This document shows positions 24,808 through 31,752 of a DNA stretch of 64,000 nucleotides, one piece after another. Both the position numbers and the translations under genes were made by a program. Location: NCBI RefSeq assembly GCF_003443875.1, contig NZ_CP027482.1, positions 496,001-560,000 of the forward strand, written 5' to 3'. Origin of the DNA: Aeromicrobium sp. A1-2 (GTDB lineage: Bacteria > Actinomycetota > Actinomycetes > Propionibacteriales > Nocardioidaceae). Every line of letters begins with the position of its first letter. Position 1 is the stretch's first letter. The notes under the pieces were generated by a model. It was not told the DNA's origin. It saw nothing but the letters and a program-made list of their open reading frames with translations, and ran no database searches.

Positions 24808-25527
24808 CTAGCCGGTCGGGCCGAACTGCTCGACCCGGACGACATCGCTGCGCACGCCAGCCTCGCCGAGGCTGCGGCCGACGAAGCTGACGAAGCCCGC
24901 CGAGCCGCACACGTACGCCCGCTCGACGCCGTTCGAGAGCCCGGCCAGCTCGTCGGGGTAGATGTGCGCCGCGACGCGCTCGGCACCCGTCCCGTCGACA
25001 TGGTTCTCGCGGGTCAGCGCGATCAACGCGCCGAACTCCTCGAGATCCTCGACGTACGGCAGACGCACCCGGGTCTGTGCCGAGGCCACCACGGTCAGGG
25101 CCGACTCGGTGCCCATGCGCCGGGCGTAGCGCATCATCGAGACGAACGGCACGACACCGGAGCCGCCAGCGACACAGATTGACGGGACCGTGCCGCCCCA
25201 GACGAACCACCGGCCGATCGGGCCGCGGACCTCCAGCTCGTCGCCGACCTCAGCGACCTCGTGCAGGAACGACGACACCTCACCGCGTGGCAGGCACTCG
25301 ACCATCAGCTCGATGAGGGGGTCGGCGGGATCGGACGCGACCGAGTACGAGCGCTGCGCCGTGTAGCCGTCGGGTGCCCGCAGCCGGACGACGTAGTGCT
25401 GGCCCGGCACGTGATCGTGCCGGTTCGCGACCTCGAGCCGCAGCTTGACGTAGGAGTCACCGAACCGCTCGATCTCGCGGACCGTCCCGGTCGTCCACGA
25501 ACTCGCGACTGCCTCGACCTCGCTCAC
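24808..25527 (-). CDS. FAD-binding oxidoreductase (ferredoxin-NADP reductase type)
   Basis: A 239-residue flavin reductase. The FAD-binding RSYS motif (YTAQRSYSVASDP), the NAD(P)-binding GGSGVVPFVSMMRYARR and the C-terminal AYVCGSAGFVSFVGRSL are intact. There is no 2Fe-2S domain. The GTG start at 25527 overlaps the stop of the sulfite-oxidase-like gene (GTGA), so it is translationally coupled and probably acts as the electron partner of that molybdoenzyme. Confidence 0.87.
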   Translation of the reverse strand: MSEVEAVASSWTTGTVREIERFGDSYVKLRLEVANRHDHVPGQHYVVRLRAPDGYTAQRSYSVASDPADPLIELMVECLPRGEVSSFLHEVAEVGDELEVRGPIGRWFVWGGTVPSICVAGGSGVVPFVSMMRYARRMGTESALTVVASAQTRVRLPYVEDLEEFGALIALTRENHVDGTGAERVAAHIYPDELAGLSNGVERAYVCGSAGFVSFVGRSLGEAGVRSDVVRVEQFGPTG

Positions 25528-26138
25528 GCGTCGCCCTGGTAGCGCTGCTCGAGCCACGGGTCGCCGCGATCGTGATAGCCGTTGCGTTCCCAGAAGCCCT
25601 GCTCGTCGTGGTCCATCAGGGTGATCCGGGTGATCCACTTGGCCGACTTCCAGAAGTACAGGTGCGGGACCAGCATCCGTACTGGCCCGCCGTGCTCGGC
25701 GGTCAGCGGCTTGCCGTCGAACTCCCAGACGATCCAGGCCTTGCCGCCGGTGATGTCCTCGATCGGCAGGTTGGTCGTGTAGCCGGTCGTCGAGGTCGCC
25801 ATGACGTGCGTCGCCTCCGGCGTGGGTCGGGCGACCTGGAGTAGCGAGTCGACACTGATCCCGGAGAACGTCGTGTCGAACTTGGTCCACGTCGTGACGC
25901 AGTGGATGTCGCCGAAGTAGGACGAGCCGGGCAGGGTGTGGATGCCGGGCCAGTCCCACGTCGTCGGCTTCTCGACGAGGCCGTCGATCGACATGGTCCA
26001 GGCGTCGAGGTCGACCTGCGGAGTGAGCTCGGCGGACAGCACAGGCCAGCCGCTGCCGGTGTCGTACTGGCCCGGCGGGAGACGCTGATCGGCTCCGCGC
26101 CGCGCGCCGCCGGTGAAACCGCGAGTGAAACCTGCCAT
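25524..26138 (-). CDS. Sulfite-oxidase-like molybdopterin protein
   Basis: A 204-residue protein of the sulfite oxidase molybdopterin-binding fold (YedY/MsrP and SUOX relatives), containing only the catalytic domain. The Cys that ligates molybdenum lies in DIHCVTTWTKFDTTFSG, and the cofactor-binding FDGKPLTAEHGGPVRMLVPHLYFWKSAKW follows. No signal peptide or Tat motif, so it is cytoplasmic, unlike MsrP. The ATG at 26138 shares a base with the stop of the upstream hydrolase gene. Natural substrate unknown; the coupled flavin reductase suggests it works as a reductase. Confidence 0.88.
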   Translation of the reverse strand: MAGFTRGFTGGARRGADQRLPPGQYDTGSGWPVLSAELTPQVDLDAWTMSIDGLVEKPTTWDWPGIHTLPGSSYFGDIHCVTTWTKFDTTFSGISVDSLLQVARPTPEATHVMATSTTGYTTNLPIEDITGGKAWIVWEFDGKPLTAEHGGPVRMLVPHLYFWKSAKWITRITLMDHDEQGFWERNGYHDRGDPWLEQRYQGDA

Positions 26139-26986
26139 CAGTGAACCTCCGGACCGTGCAGCGTGCTGTGCGCCTGCAGGAATGGTAGCCATCCGTCGAG
26201 GAGTCCAACGGGGTTCTCGACTGCGGGGGAGTGGGCCGAGTCCTGCACGACGTGCACCTCGGTGCCCAGCCGCTGCCCCATGTCGTCCTGCACCTCGTGC
26301 GGCCACGCATCATCGTCGGCCCCCCGGCCGACCCAGACCGGCAGCCGGGTGGCCGCGACATCGGCGATGATGTCGGGCGCATCGATCAGGAGCTGGGTCA
26401 TGGCCTTGAGAGACGCGGGATCGTTGGAGGTGAAGCGCCGAGCGAGGAAGGCCGTGATCTGGGCCGGCCGCTTGATGCCCTGCTCGCGCAGCTGGTGCAG
26501 CTGCAGCAGTGGCACCTTCCCGATCGCCGCCGCCATCCGCTGCAGCGGACGGGTCGCGACGTCGCCGAGCGCTCCGGGACCGCTGCACAACAGGCTGAGG
26601 GTTGCGATGCTGTCCGGCTCGAGCGCTGCTGCCTGCTGCGCGACCAGACCTCCGAAGGAGTGGCCCATGAGGTGGCTGCGGCCGCCCGCGGTGCTGGCCA
26701 GGCTCAGCGCGGTCCGAGCGTACGACTCCAGGCTGTAGTCGGCGCCTGGAGCGCTCTCGTACTGGCCGGGCTGGTCGTAGGCGTCGGCGTCGAACCCAGC
26801 GTTGGCGAGCAGCGGGAGGAGGGGGGTGAAGTCTTCCTTGCTACCGGTCCAGCCGGGAATCAGCAGGATGTGTCCACGCCGCGCATCGCGCGTCCGGGCC
26901 GACAGCATCGCGATGTCACCGTCGGGTCGGTCCACGGTGTGTGCCTCCACTCCGGGAGGCAGGTCGAGCGACCGGGGCACGCTCAT
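26138..26986 (-). CDS. Alpha/beta-fold hydrolase
   Basis: A 282-residue hydrolase with the oxyanion segment LLIPGWTGSKEDF, nucleophile elbow GHSFGG (SHLMGHSFGGLVAQQ), acid region (LPVWVGRGADDDAW) and catalytic His (VQDSAHSPAVENP). The ATG at 26986 is chosen; GTG 26995 is three codons upstream. It heads a three-gene overlapping unit with the sulfite-oxidase-like protein and flavin reductase. Substrate unknown. Confidence 0.85.
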   Translation of the reverse strand: MSVPRSLDLPPGVEAHTVDRPDGDIAMLSARTRDARRGHILLIPGWTGSKEDFTPLLPLLANAGFDADAYDQPGQYESAPGADYSLESYARTALSLASTAGGRSHLMGHSFGGLVAQQAAALEPDSIATLSLLCSGPGALGDVATRPLQRMAAAIGKVPLLQLHQLREQGIKRPAQITAFLARRFTSNDPASLKAMTQLLIDAPDIIADVAATRLPVWVGRGADDDAWPHEVQDDMGQRLGTEVHVVQDSAHSPAVENPVGLLDGWLPFLQAHSTLHGPEVH

Positions 26987-27016
26987 GCGGCCCACTTCGG
27001 ATGGGGTGCTGCCACG

Positions 27017-27775
27017 TCAGCGTCCGCGCTTCGCGATTCGCGTGACCAGGCTCTTGGGCAGGTACTGGGCAAGCGTGGCGAGCAGCTTGTACCGGAGCGA
27101 CGGGATCGACACGGTCTTTCCCTTGTCGAGGTCCCTGAGTGACGCGGCCACGACCTTGTCCGCCTTGAGCCACATCCAGCGAGGCACGCCCGAGACGTCC
27201 ATCTCGCCGCGCTCGTGGAACTCCGTGCGGACGAATCCCGGGCACAGGGCCTGCACCGAGATGTTGACGTCGCTGTAGTGGATGTCGGCCCACTGGGAGA
27301 GGTTGAGGAGCCACGCCTTGTGCGCCGAGTAGACACCGCGGGGGGTGAACGCCGCGACGCTGGAGACGTTGACGACCTGGCCCCCGCCGCGACCTGCCAT
27401 GGTCTTGATCGCGGCGTCCATCAGGTGCATCGGGGCCTTGACCAGCAGATCGAGCTGGCGATCCTCGTCGGCGATGTCGGTCGTACCGAACCACCCGGCG
27501 AGCGAGGACCCGGCATTGTTGACCAGCAGGTCGACCGGACGGGCCGAGTCGGTCAGCCGGTTGACGGTCCTGGCGACGCCCTCGACGGTCGCGAGGTCGG
27601 CCGTCACGACGTCGACCTCGACTCGGTGCCGGCCGCGCAGGTGGGTCGCGACGGCCTCGAGCCGGTCGGTCGTGCGGGCCACAATGACCAGGTCGTAGCC
27701 CCGCTTGGCGAGCTCCGCGGCGTACGCGTGACCGATCCCTGAAGTTGCCCCGGTCACCAGCGCACGACGTGTCAT
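27017..27775 (-). CDS. Short-chain dehydrogenase/reductase
   Basis: A 252-residue classical SDR. The NAD(P)-binding TGATSGIG is at the N-terminus, NNAG at about 91, and the catalytic Ser-Tyr-Lys set is in VVNVSSVAAFTPRGVYSAHKAW. The Arg after the glycine motif (VARTTDRLEA) favours NADP(H). The C-terminal basic tail (YLPKSLVTRIAKRGR) could associate with membrane. Likely a reductase of lipid or ketone substrates. It is divergent from the ParA-like gene. Confidence 0.87.
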   Translation of the reverse strand: MTRRALVTGATSGIGHAYAAELAKRGYDLVIVARTTDRLEAVATHLRGRHRVEVDVVTADLATVEGVARTVNRLTDSARPVDLLVNNAGSSLAGWFGTTDIADEDRQLDLLVKAPMHLMDAAIKTMAGRGGGQVVNVSSVAAFTPRGVYSAHKAWLLNLSQWADIHYSDVNISVQALCPGFVRTEFHERGEMDVSGVPRWMWLKADKVVAASLRDLDKGKTVSIPSLRYKLLATLAQYLPKSLVTRIAKRGR

Positions 27776-27836
27776 GTGCCAAGCATGCCAAACGACTGAA
27801 TGTCAGAACATCGAGGCCACTCGTGCAGGTGACACA

Positions 27837-28613
27837 ATGGCGACCGTGACGACGACTATCGCGGTGGCGAACCAAAAAGGTGGGGTCGCCAAGACGACCA
27901 CGGTGGTGTCCCTCGGGGCCGCGCTCGCCGAGCTCAAGCAACGGGTCCTGCTGGTCGACGTCGACCCGCAGGGCAGCCTGACGTTCTCGCTGGGCATCGA
28001 CCCGGAGGATCTGGATGTCACGGTCGCCGAGGTGCTGCTGGGCACCAAGCAGGCCGAGGACGCGATCGTCATCACCGACGACGGCATGCACCTGCTCCCG
28101 GCCAACATCACGTTGACCCAGGCCGAGGAGAGCCTGGTCGGGCGCACGGGACGCGAACAACGCTTGCGGGTCGCGCTCGACAAGGTCGCCGACGACTACG
28201 ACTGGATCCTGATCGACTGCCCGCCGACTCTCGGCGTGCTGACCGTCGGGGCGCTGTCGGCCGCTCAGCAGGTGCTGATCCCGCTACAGGCCGAGACCCT
28301 GTCGCACCGCGGGGTCGGCCAGCTGCTCGACACGATCCATGACGTGCGCCAGTTCATCAACTCATCGCTGGAGGTGATGGGCGTCCTCCCCACGATGTAC
28401 GACGGGCGCACCAAGCACGCGCAGAACGTCCTGCAGGCGATCCGCGACACGTACGACCTGCCGATCGTGACGCCGCCGATCCCCAAGACGATCCGCTTCG
28501 CCGAGGCCCCGGCCATTGGCCGATCGGTGCTCTCCACGGCGCGCAACCACAAGGGTGCCGATGCCTACCGGCAGGTCGCGGCGGGGATGCTCGCAAGTCG
28601 CACCAAGAAGTAG
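27837..28613 (+). CDS. ParA/MinD-family ATPase
   Basis: A 258-residue chromosome/plasmid partition-type ATPase. The deviant Walker A KGGVAKTTT, the VDVDPQGSLTFSLGID signature, and Walker B (WILIDCPPTLGVLT) are intact. The start is placed at ATG 27837, shortly before the ParA fold begins; an in-frame Met far upstream at 27774 is not supported. There is no parB beside it, so it is an orphan ParA that may position a protein cargo rather than DNA. A hairpin terminator follows. Confidence 0.85.
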   Translation: MATVTTTIAVANQKGGVAKTTTVVSLGAALAELKQRVLLVDVDPQGSLTFSLGIDPEDLDVTVAEVLLGTKQAEDAIVITDDGMHLLPANITLTQAEESLVGRTGREQRLRVALDKVADDYDWILIDCPPTLGVLTVGALSAAQQVLIPLQAETLSHRGVGQLLDTIHDVRQFINSSLEVMGVLPTMYDGRTKHAQNVLQAIRDTYDLPIVTPPIPKTIRFAEAPAIGRSVLSTARNHKGADAYRQVAAGMLASRTKK

Positions 28614-28619
28614 GGGGTC

Positions 28620-28638
28620 CGACGGGGTCCACCCGTCG
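28620..28638 (+). terminator. Short hairpin terminator after the ParA gene
   Basis: CGACGGG-GTCCA-CCCGTCG, a 7-bp perfect stem, lies right after the ParA-like gene and immediately before the -10 element of the L,D-transpeptidase gene. Confidence 0.45.
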
Positions 28639-28650
28639 TAGGATGTCGGA
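28639..28650 (+). promoter_or_regulatory. Leaderless -10 element of the L,D-transpeptidase gene
   Basis: TAGGAT (28639-28644), six bases, then GTG at 28651. Confidence 0.6.
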
Positions 28651-29328
28651 GTGTCCCAGCGCCAGGCCAGTCATCGGGCCGTCCGCCACCGGTCCGTCCG
28701 TCGGCACGGGCGCGTCGGCGTACTGGGACTCGCACTCGGCGTGACGATCGCGGTCGGCGGTCTCGCGGTCGGTGTCCTGCCGCAGCTCAAGGCCGAGCCT
28801 GCCGCGGCCGATGTCGGCGCCCGGAGTCCGGCGGCGATCACGACCGCGACGTTCGACCCGTTGGAGATACCCCGCCCGGCAGTCAAGCCGCGGGTCGCGG
28901 TGGCGAGCGTCACTGAGGTCCCCGCGCTTCCGGAGGGCTCAGGCTCGGGGCGGCGGATCGTGTTCGACCAGGGCGATCAACGCGTCTGGCTGGTGGGTGA
29001 CGACGGCTCGGTCGAGCGCACCTATGCGGTGTCCGGCAGCCGGTTCGACAATCTGCACCCCGGGACGTTTGCGGTGCTGTCCCGCAGCCGCCACGCCACG
29101 TCGTACGACTACTCCGGCACCCTGGAGTACTTCGTACGGTTCACGACCGGCTACTCCGCACCGATCGGATTCCATGCTGTCCCGCGCTACAACAACGGCG
29201 AGCTGGAGCAGACCAAGGCGCAGCTCGGCACGCCGTTGTCAGCGGGCTGCGTACGGCAGTGGATGCCCGACGCGATCGCCCTGTGGGACTTCGCCCCGGT
29301 CGGCACGAAAGTCGTCGTCACCCCCTAA
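28651..29328 (+). CDS. L,D-transpeptidase (YkuD domain), membrane-anchored
   Basis: A 225-residue envelope enzyme forming 3-3 cross-links in peptidoglycan. An N-terminal basic stretch and one hydrophobic segment (VGVLGLALGVTIAVGGLAVGVLPQL) give a signal anchor, then a linker and a YkuD domain. The catalytic His (about 175, GFHAVPRY) and Cys (about 200) sit in the HX(n)SAGCVR motif (TPLSAGCVRQWMPDA). GTG start with a leaderless promoter. It converges on the DEAD-box helicase across the repeat element at 29336-29496. Confidence 0.88.
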   Translation: MSQRQASHRAVRHRSVRRHGRVGVLGLALGVTIAVGGLAVGVLPQLKAEPAAADVGARSPAAITTATFDPLEIPRPAVKPRVAVASVTEVPALPEGSGSGRRIVFDQGDQRVWLVGDDGSVERTYAVSGSRFDNLHPGTFAVLSRSRHATSYDYSGTLEYFVRFTTGYSAPIGFHAVPRYNNGELEQTKAQLGTPLSAGCVRQWMPDAIALWDFAPVGTKVVVTP

Positions 29329-29335
29329 AGCCCCC

Positions 29336-29496
29336 GCTGAGGGGTCACCTACAGTGCGGCGACGGGTCACTTATTGCCCGCTGACGGGTCACCTGTCGCG
29401 CGGTGACGAGTCACTTGTGTCATGGGCGTCGCGCAAGAAGTGACCCGCGACTGAACCAAAAGTGACCCGTCAGCGGACGAAAAGTGACCCGTCAGC
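29336..29496. repeat. Cluster of seven GCTGACGGGTCACTT-type repeats (4 forward, 3 inverted)
   Basis: Forward units lie at 29336-29350, 29359-29372, 29380-29394 and 29402-29416 (consensus GCTGACGGGTCACYT). Inverted units lie at 29438-29451, 29458-29474 and 29480-29496 (AAAAGTGACCCGTCAGC). Forward and inverted units can pair as hairpins of up to about 15 bp, so the RNA could fold in several alternative ways. The cluster fills the gap between two convergent genes, and the same units recur at 45337-45431. Likely a repeat-derived bidirectional terminator or REP-like element; not CRISPR, because unit spacing is irregular and orientation flips. Confidence 0.8.
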
Positions 29497-29503
29497 GTGG
29501 GGG

Positions 29504-30940
29504 TTAGTCGGTCTTGGCGACCGGTGCGCCGCCGCGCGAGCGGGTGCGACTGCGGTTGCGACGGGGCCGCTGGCCGCCCTCGCTCTGCTTGTCGCCGCCA
29601 CCGTTGCTGCTGCCACCGTTGCTGCCGCCGCCGGACTGCTGCGACTTCTGCTCGCCGCCGCGTCCGCCACCGTCGCTGCGTCCGCCACCTGAGCGGCCAC
29701 TGCCGCCGGAGCGTCCGCCACCGCGGCCGTCGTCCTTCTTGGGCTCACGCGGCGATGCCGGCTTGAGGCGTCCCTTGACGTCACGGCTGATGCCGAGGTC
29801 GTGGAACAGGTGATCGGACGTGGAGTAGGTCTCCTGCGGCTCGTCGAACGGCAGGCCCAGCGTCGTGTTGATCATCTTCCAACGCGCCAGATCGGCCCAG
29901 TCGACGAACGTCACGGCGATGCCGGAAGCACCCGCGCGACCCGTACGACCGATCCGGTGGACGTACGTCTTGTCGTCCTCGGGGCAGTTGTAGTTGATGA
30001 CGTGCGTGATGCCGGCGACGTCGATGCCGCGGGCGGCGACGTCGGTCGCGACGAGCAGGTCGATCTTGCCCTCACGGAACCGGTTCAACGCCTTCTCGCG
30101 AGCGGGCTGCGCCATGTCACCGTGCAGCGGCGAAGCCGGGAAGCCGCGGTCGACGAGCTCGTCGGCAACACGCTGCGCGGTGCGCTTGGTGCGGGTGAAG
30201 ATGATGATGCGTCCCGCATCGTCGGCCTGCAGGATGCGGGCGACGATCTCGGCCTTGTCCATCTCGTGGGCCTGGAAGACGAACTGGGCCGTCGCCGGCA
30301 CCATCTGCGTCTCCTCGCCCGACTCGGCACGGATGTTCATGGGGTGGCGCATGTGCTTGCGGGCCAGCCCGACGATCGCGCCCGGCATGGTGGCCGAGAA
30401 CAGCATCGTCTGGCGGGTCTCCGGCGTCTTGGCCAGCAGCGACTCGACGTCGGGCAGGAAGCCGAGGTCGAGCATCTCGTCGGCCTCGTCCAGCACCAGC
30501 GACTTGACGTGCGAAAGGTCGAGGGCGCCGCGGTTGGCCAGGTCGAGCAGCCGGCCGGGCGTACCGACGACGATGTCGACGCCGGACTCCAGCGCGTCGA
30601 GCTGCGACTCGTAGGGGACGCCGCCGTAGATCGTCAGGTTGCGGGTGCCGCGACGCTTCGAAGCGACCGCGATATCGCTGGCGACCTGGATCGCGAGCTC
30701 ACGCGTGGGGGCGACGATCAGGGCCTGCGGCTTGCCCGCGACGACCTGATCGTAGTCGGGATCGTGGGGCGCGACCGTGCGCTGGATGACGGGGATGCCG
30801 AAGGCCAGCGTCTTGCCGGTTCCGGTGCGCGCCTGTCCGATCAGGTCGGTGCCCATCAGGGCGACGGAGAGCGTCATCTCCTGGATCGGGAAAGGGTTCT
30901 CGATGCCAACGTCAATCAATGCGTCGGCGATCTCGGGCAT
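29504..30940 (-). CDS. DEAD-box RNA helicase (RhlE-like), 5' end probably frameshifted
   Basis: A 478-residue ATP-dependent RNA helicase. From ATG 30940: IENPFPIQ (Q motif), Walker A ARTGTGKT, PTRELA, VLDEADEMLD, SATMP, then the second RecA domain with ARGIDV and HRIGRTGR, ending in a long Gly/Arg/Ser-rich tail that binds RNA. The conserved upstream aromatic of the Q motif (TLTTFKDLGV) lies before this ATG in the same frame, but no start codon exists there. Adding one T after ATGAGT (ATG at 30993) would give MSSEEFEKTLTTFKDLGVMPE, so a one-base deletion or assembly error is likely near 30988. A TAGACT -10 (31014-31009) lies just upstream of that ATG. It is next to a ferritin-like gene as in mycobacteria. 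Confidence 0.87.
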   Translation of the reverse strand: MPEIADALIDVGIENPFPIQEMTLSVALMGTDLIGQARTGTGKTLAFGIPVIQRTVAPHDPDYDQVVAGKPQALIVAPTRELAIQVASDIAVASKRRGTRNLTIYGGVPYESQLDALESGVDIVVGTPGRLLDLANRGALDLSHVKSLVLDEADEMLDLGFLPDVESLLAKTPETRQTMLFSATMPGAIVGLARKHMRHPMNIRAESGEETQMVPATAQFVFQAHEMDKAEIVARILQADDAGRIIIFTRTKRTAQRVADELVDRGFPASPLHGDMAQPAREKALNRFREGKIDLLVATDVAARGIDVAGITHVINYNCPEDDKTYVHRIGRTGRAGASGIAVTFVDWADLARWKMINTTLGLPFDEPQETYSTSDHLFHDLGISRDVKGRLKPASPREPKKDDGRGGGRSGGSGRSGGGRSDGGGRGGEQKSQQSGGGSNGGSSNGGGDKQSEGGQRPRRNRSRTRSRGGAPVAKTD

Positions 30941-31053
30941 GACGCCCAGATCTTTGAACGTAGTCAGGGTCTTCTCGAATTCTTCAGACTCATGGATTTT
31001 CCATGGTCAGTCTAACGTCTGGTCAGTTCGGGCTCGCGCTACGCTGCTCAGTC

Positions 31054-31752
31054 ATGGCTTCCAAGGACTCATCCACCCCATCGACGATCGACGATCCGAC
31101 CTATCGGAAGGGCGTCGTTGAGTTGCTCGGGCTCCTCGCTTATGGCGAGATCAGCGCGTGCGAACGCCTCGCAGAGGACGCCAAGATGGCGCCCGACCTC
31201 AAGACCAAGGTCGAGATCGCCGCGATGGCCACCGCCGAGTTCGGCCACTTCGAGAAGCTCCGCGACCGACTCGTCGAGCTCGGGGAGGATCCGTACGCGA
31301 CGATGCAGCAGTTCTCGGCGATCTTCGAGCGATTCCACAAGCAGACGAGCCCGTCGGACTGGCTGGAGGGACTCGTCAAGGCGTACGTCGGTGACGGCCT
31401 TGCGGCGGACTTCTACCGTGAGATCGCGGCATACCTCGACGCAGACACCCGCGCGCTCGTGCTCGACACGCTCAGCGGCACCGGACACTCCGAGTTCGTG
31501 ATCGACGCGGTCCGCGGCGCGATCGACCGCGACCACCGCGTCGGTGGCCGGCTCGCGCTGTGGGGTCGGCGGCTGATGGGCGAGGCCCTGAGCCAGGCTC
31601 AGATGGTGGTTGCCGAGCGTGACGCGCTGACCACGGTACTGGTCGGTGGTGTCGACCACCCGGGGATGGACCTGGCCGCGATCGGGCGGATGTTCACCCG
31701 ACTGACCGAGGCCCACGCTGCTCGTATGGAAAAGCTCGGGCTGGCTGCCTGA
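31054..31752 (+). CDS. Ferritin-like-fold protein (MiaE-type)
   Basis: A 232-residue four-helix-bundle protein. The helices carry Glu/His pairs suited to a di-iron site (GEISACERLAEDA, ATAEFGHFEKLRDRL, GHSEFVIDAV), as in actinobacterial proteins annotated ferritin-like or tRNA-(ms2io6A)-hydroxylase-like. The ATG at 31054 is chosen because family similarity starts there. TACGCT lies eight bases upstream, so the leader is very short or absent. Its last 59 bases overlap the 3' end of the SARP regulator on the other strand. Confidence 0.8.
   Translation: MASKDSSTPSTIDDPTYRKGVVELLGLLAYGEISACERLAEDAKMAPDLKTKVEIAAMATAEFGHFEKLRDRLVELGEDPYATMQQFSAIFERFHKQTSPSDWLEGLVKAYVGDGLAADFYREIAAYLDADTRALVLDTLSGTGHSEFVIDAVRGAIDRDHRVGGRLALWGRRLMGEALSQAQMVVAERDALTTVLVGGVDHPGMDLAAIGRMFTRLTEAHAARMEKLGLAA

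Noticed and set aside
29336-29496. Repeat cluster as a CRISPR array
   Set aside because: Units are too short, spacing is irregular, orientation flips in the middle and no cas genes are present.
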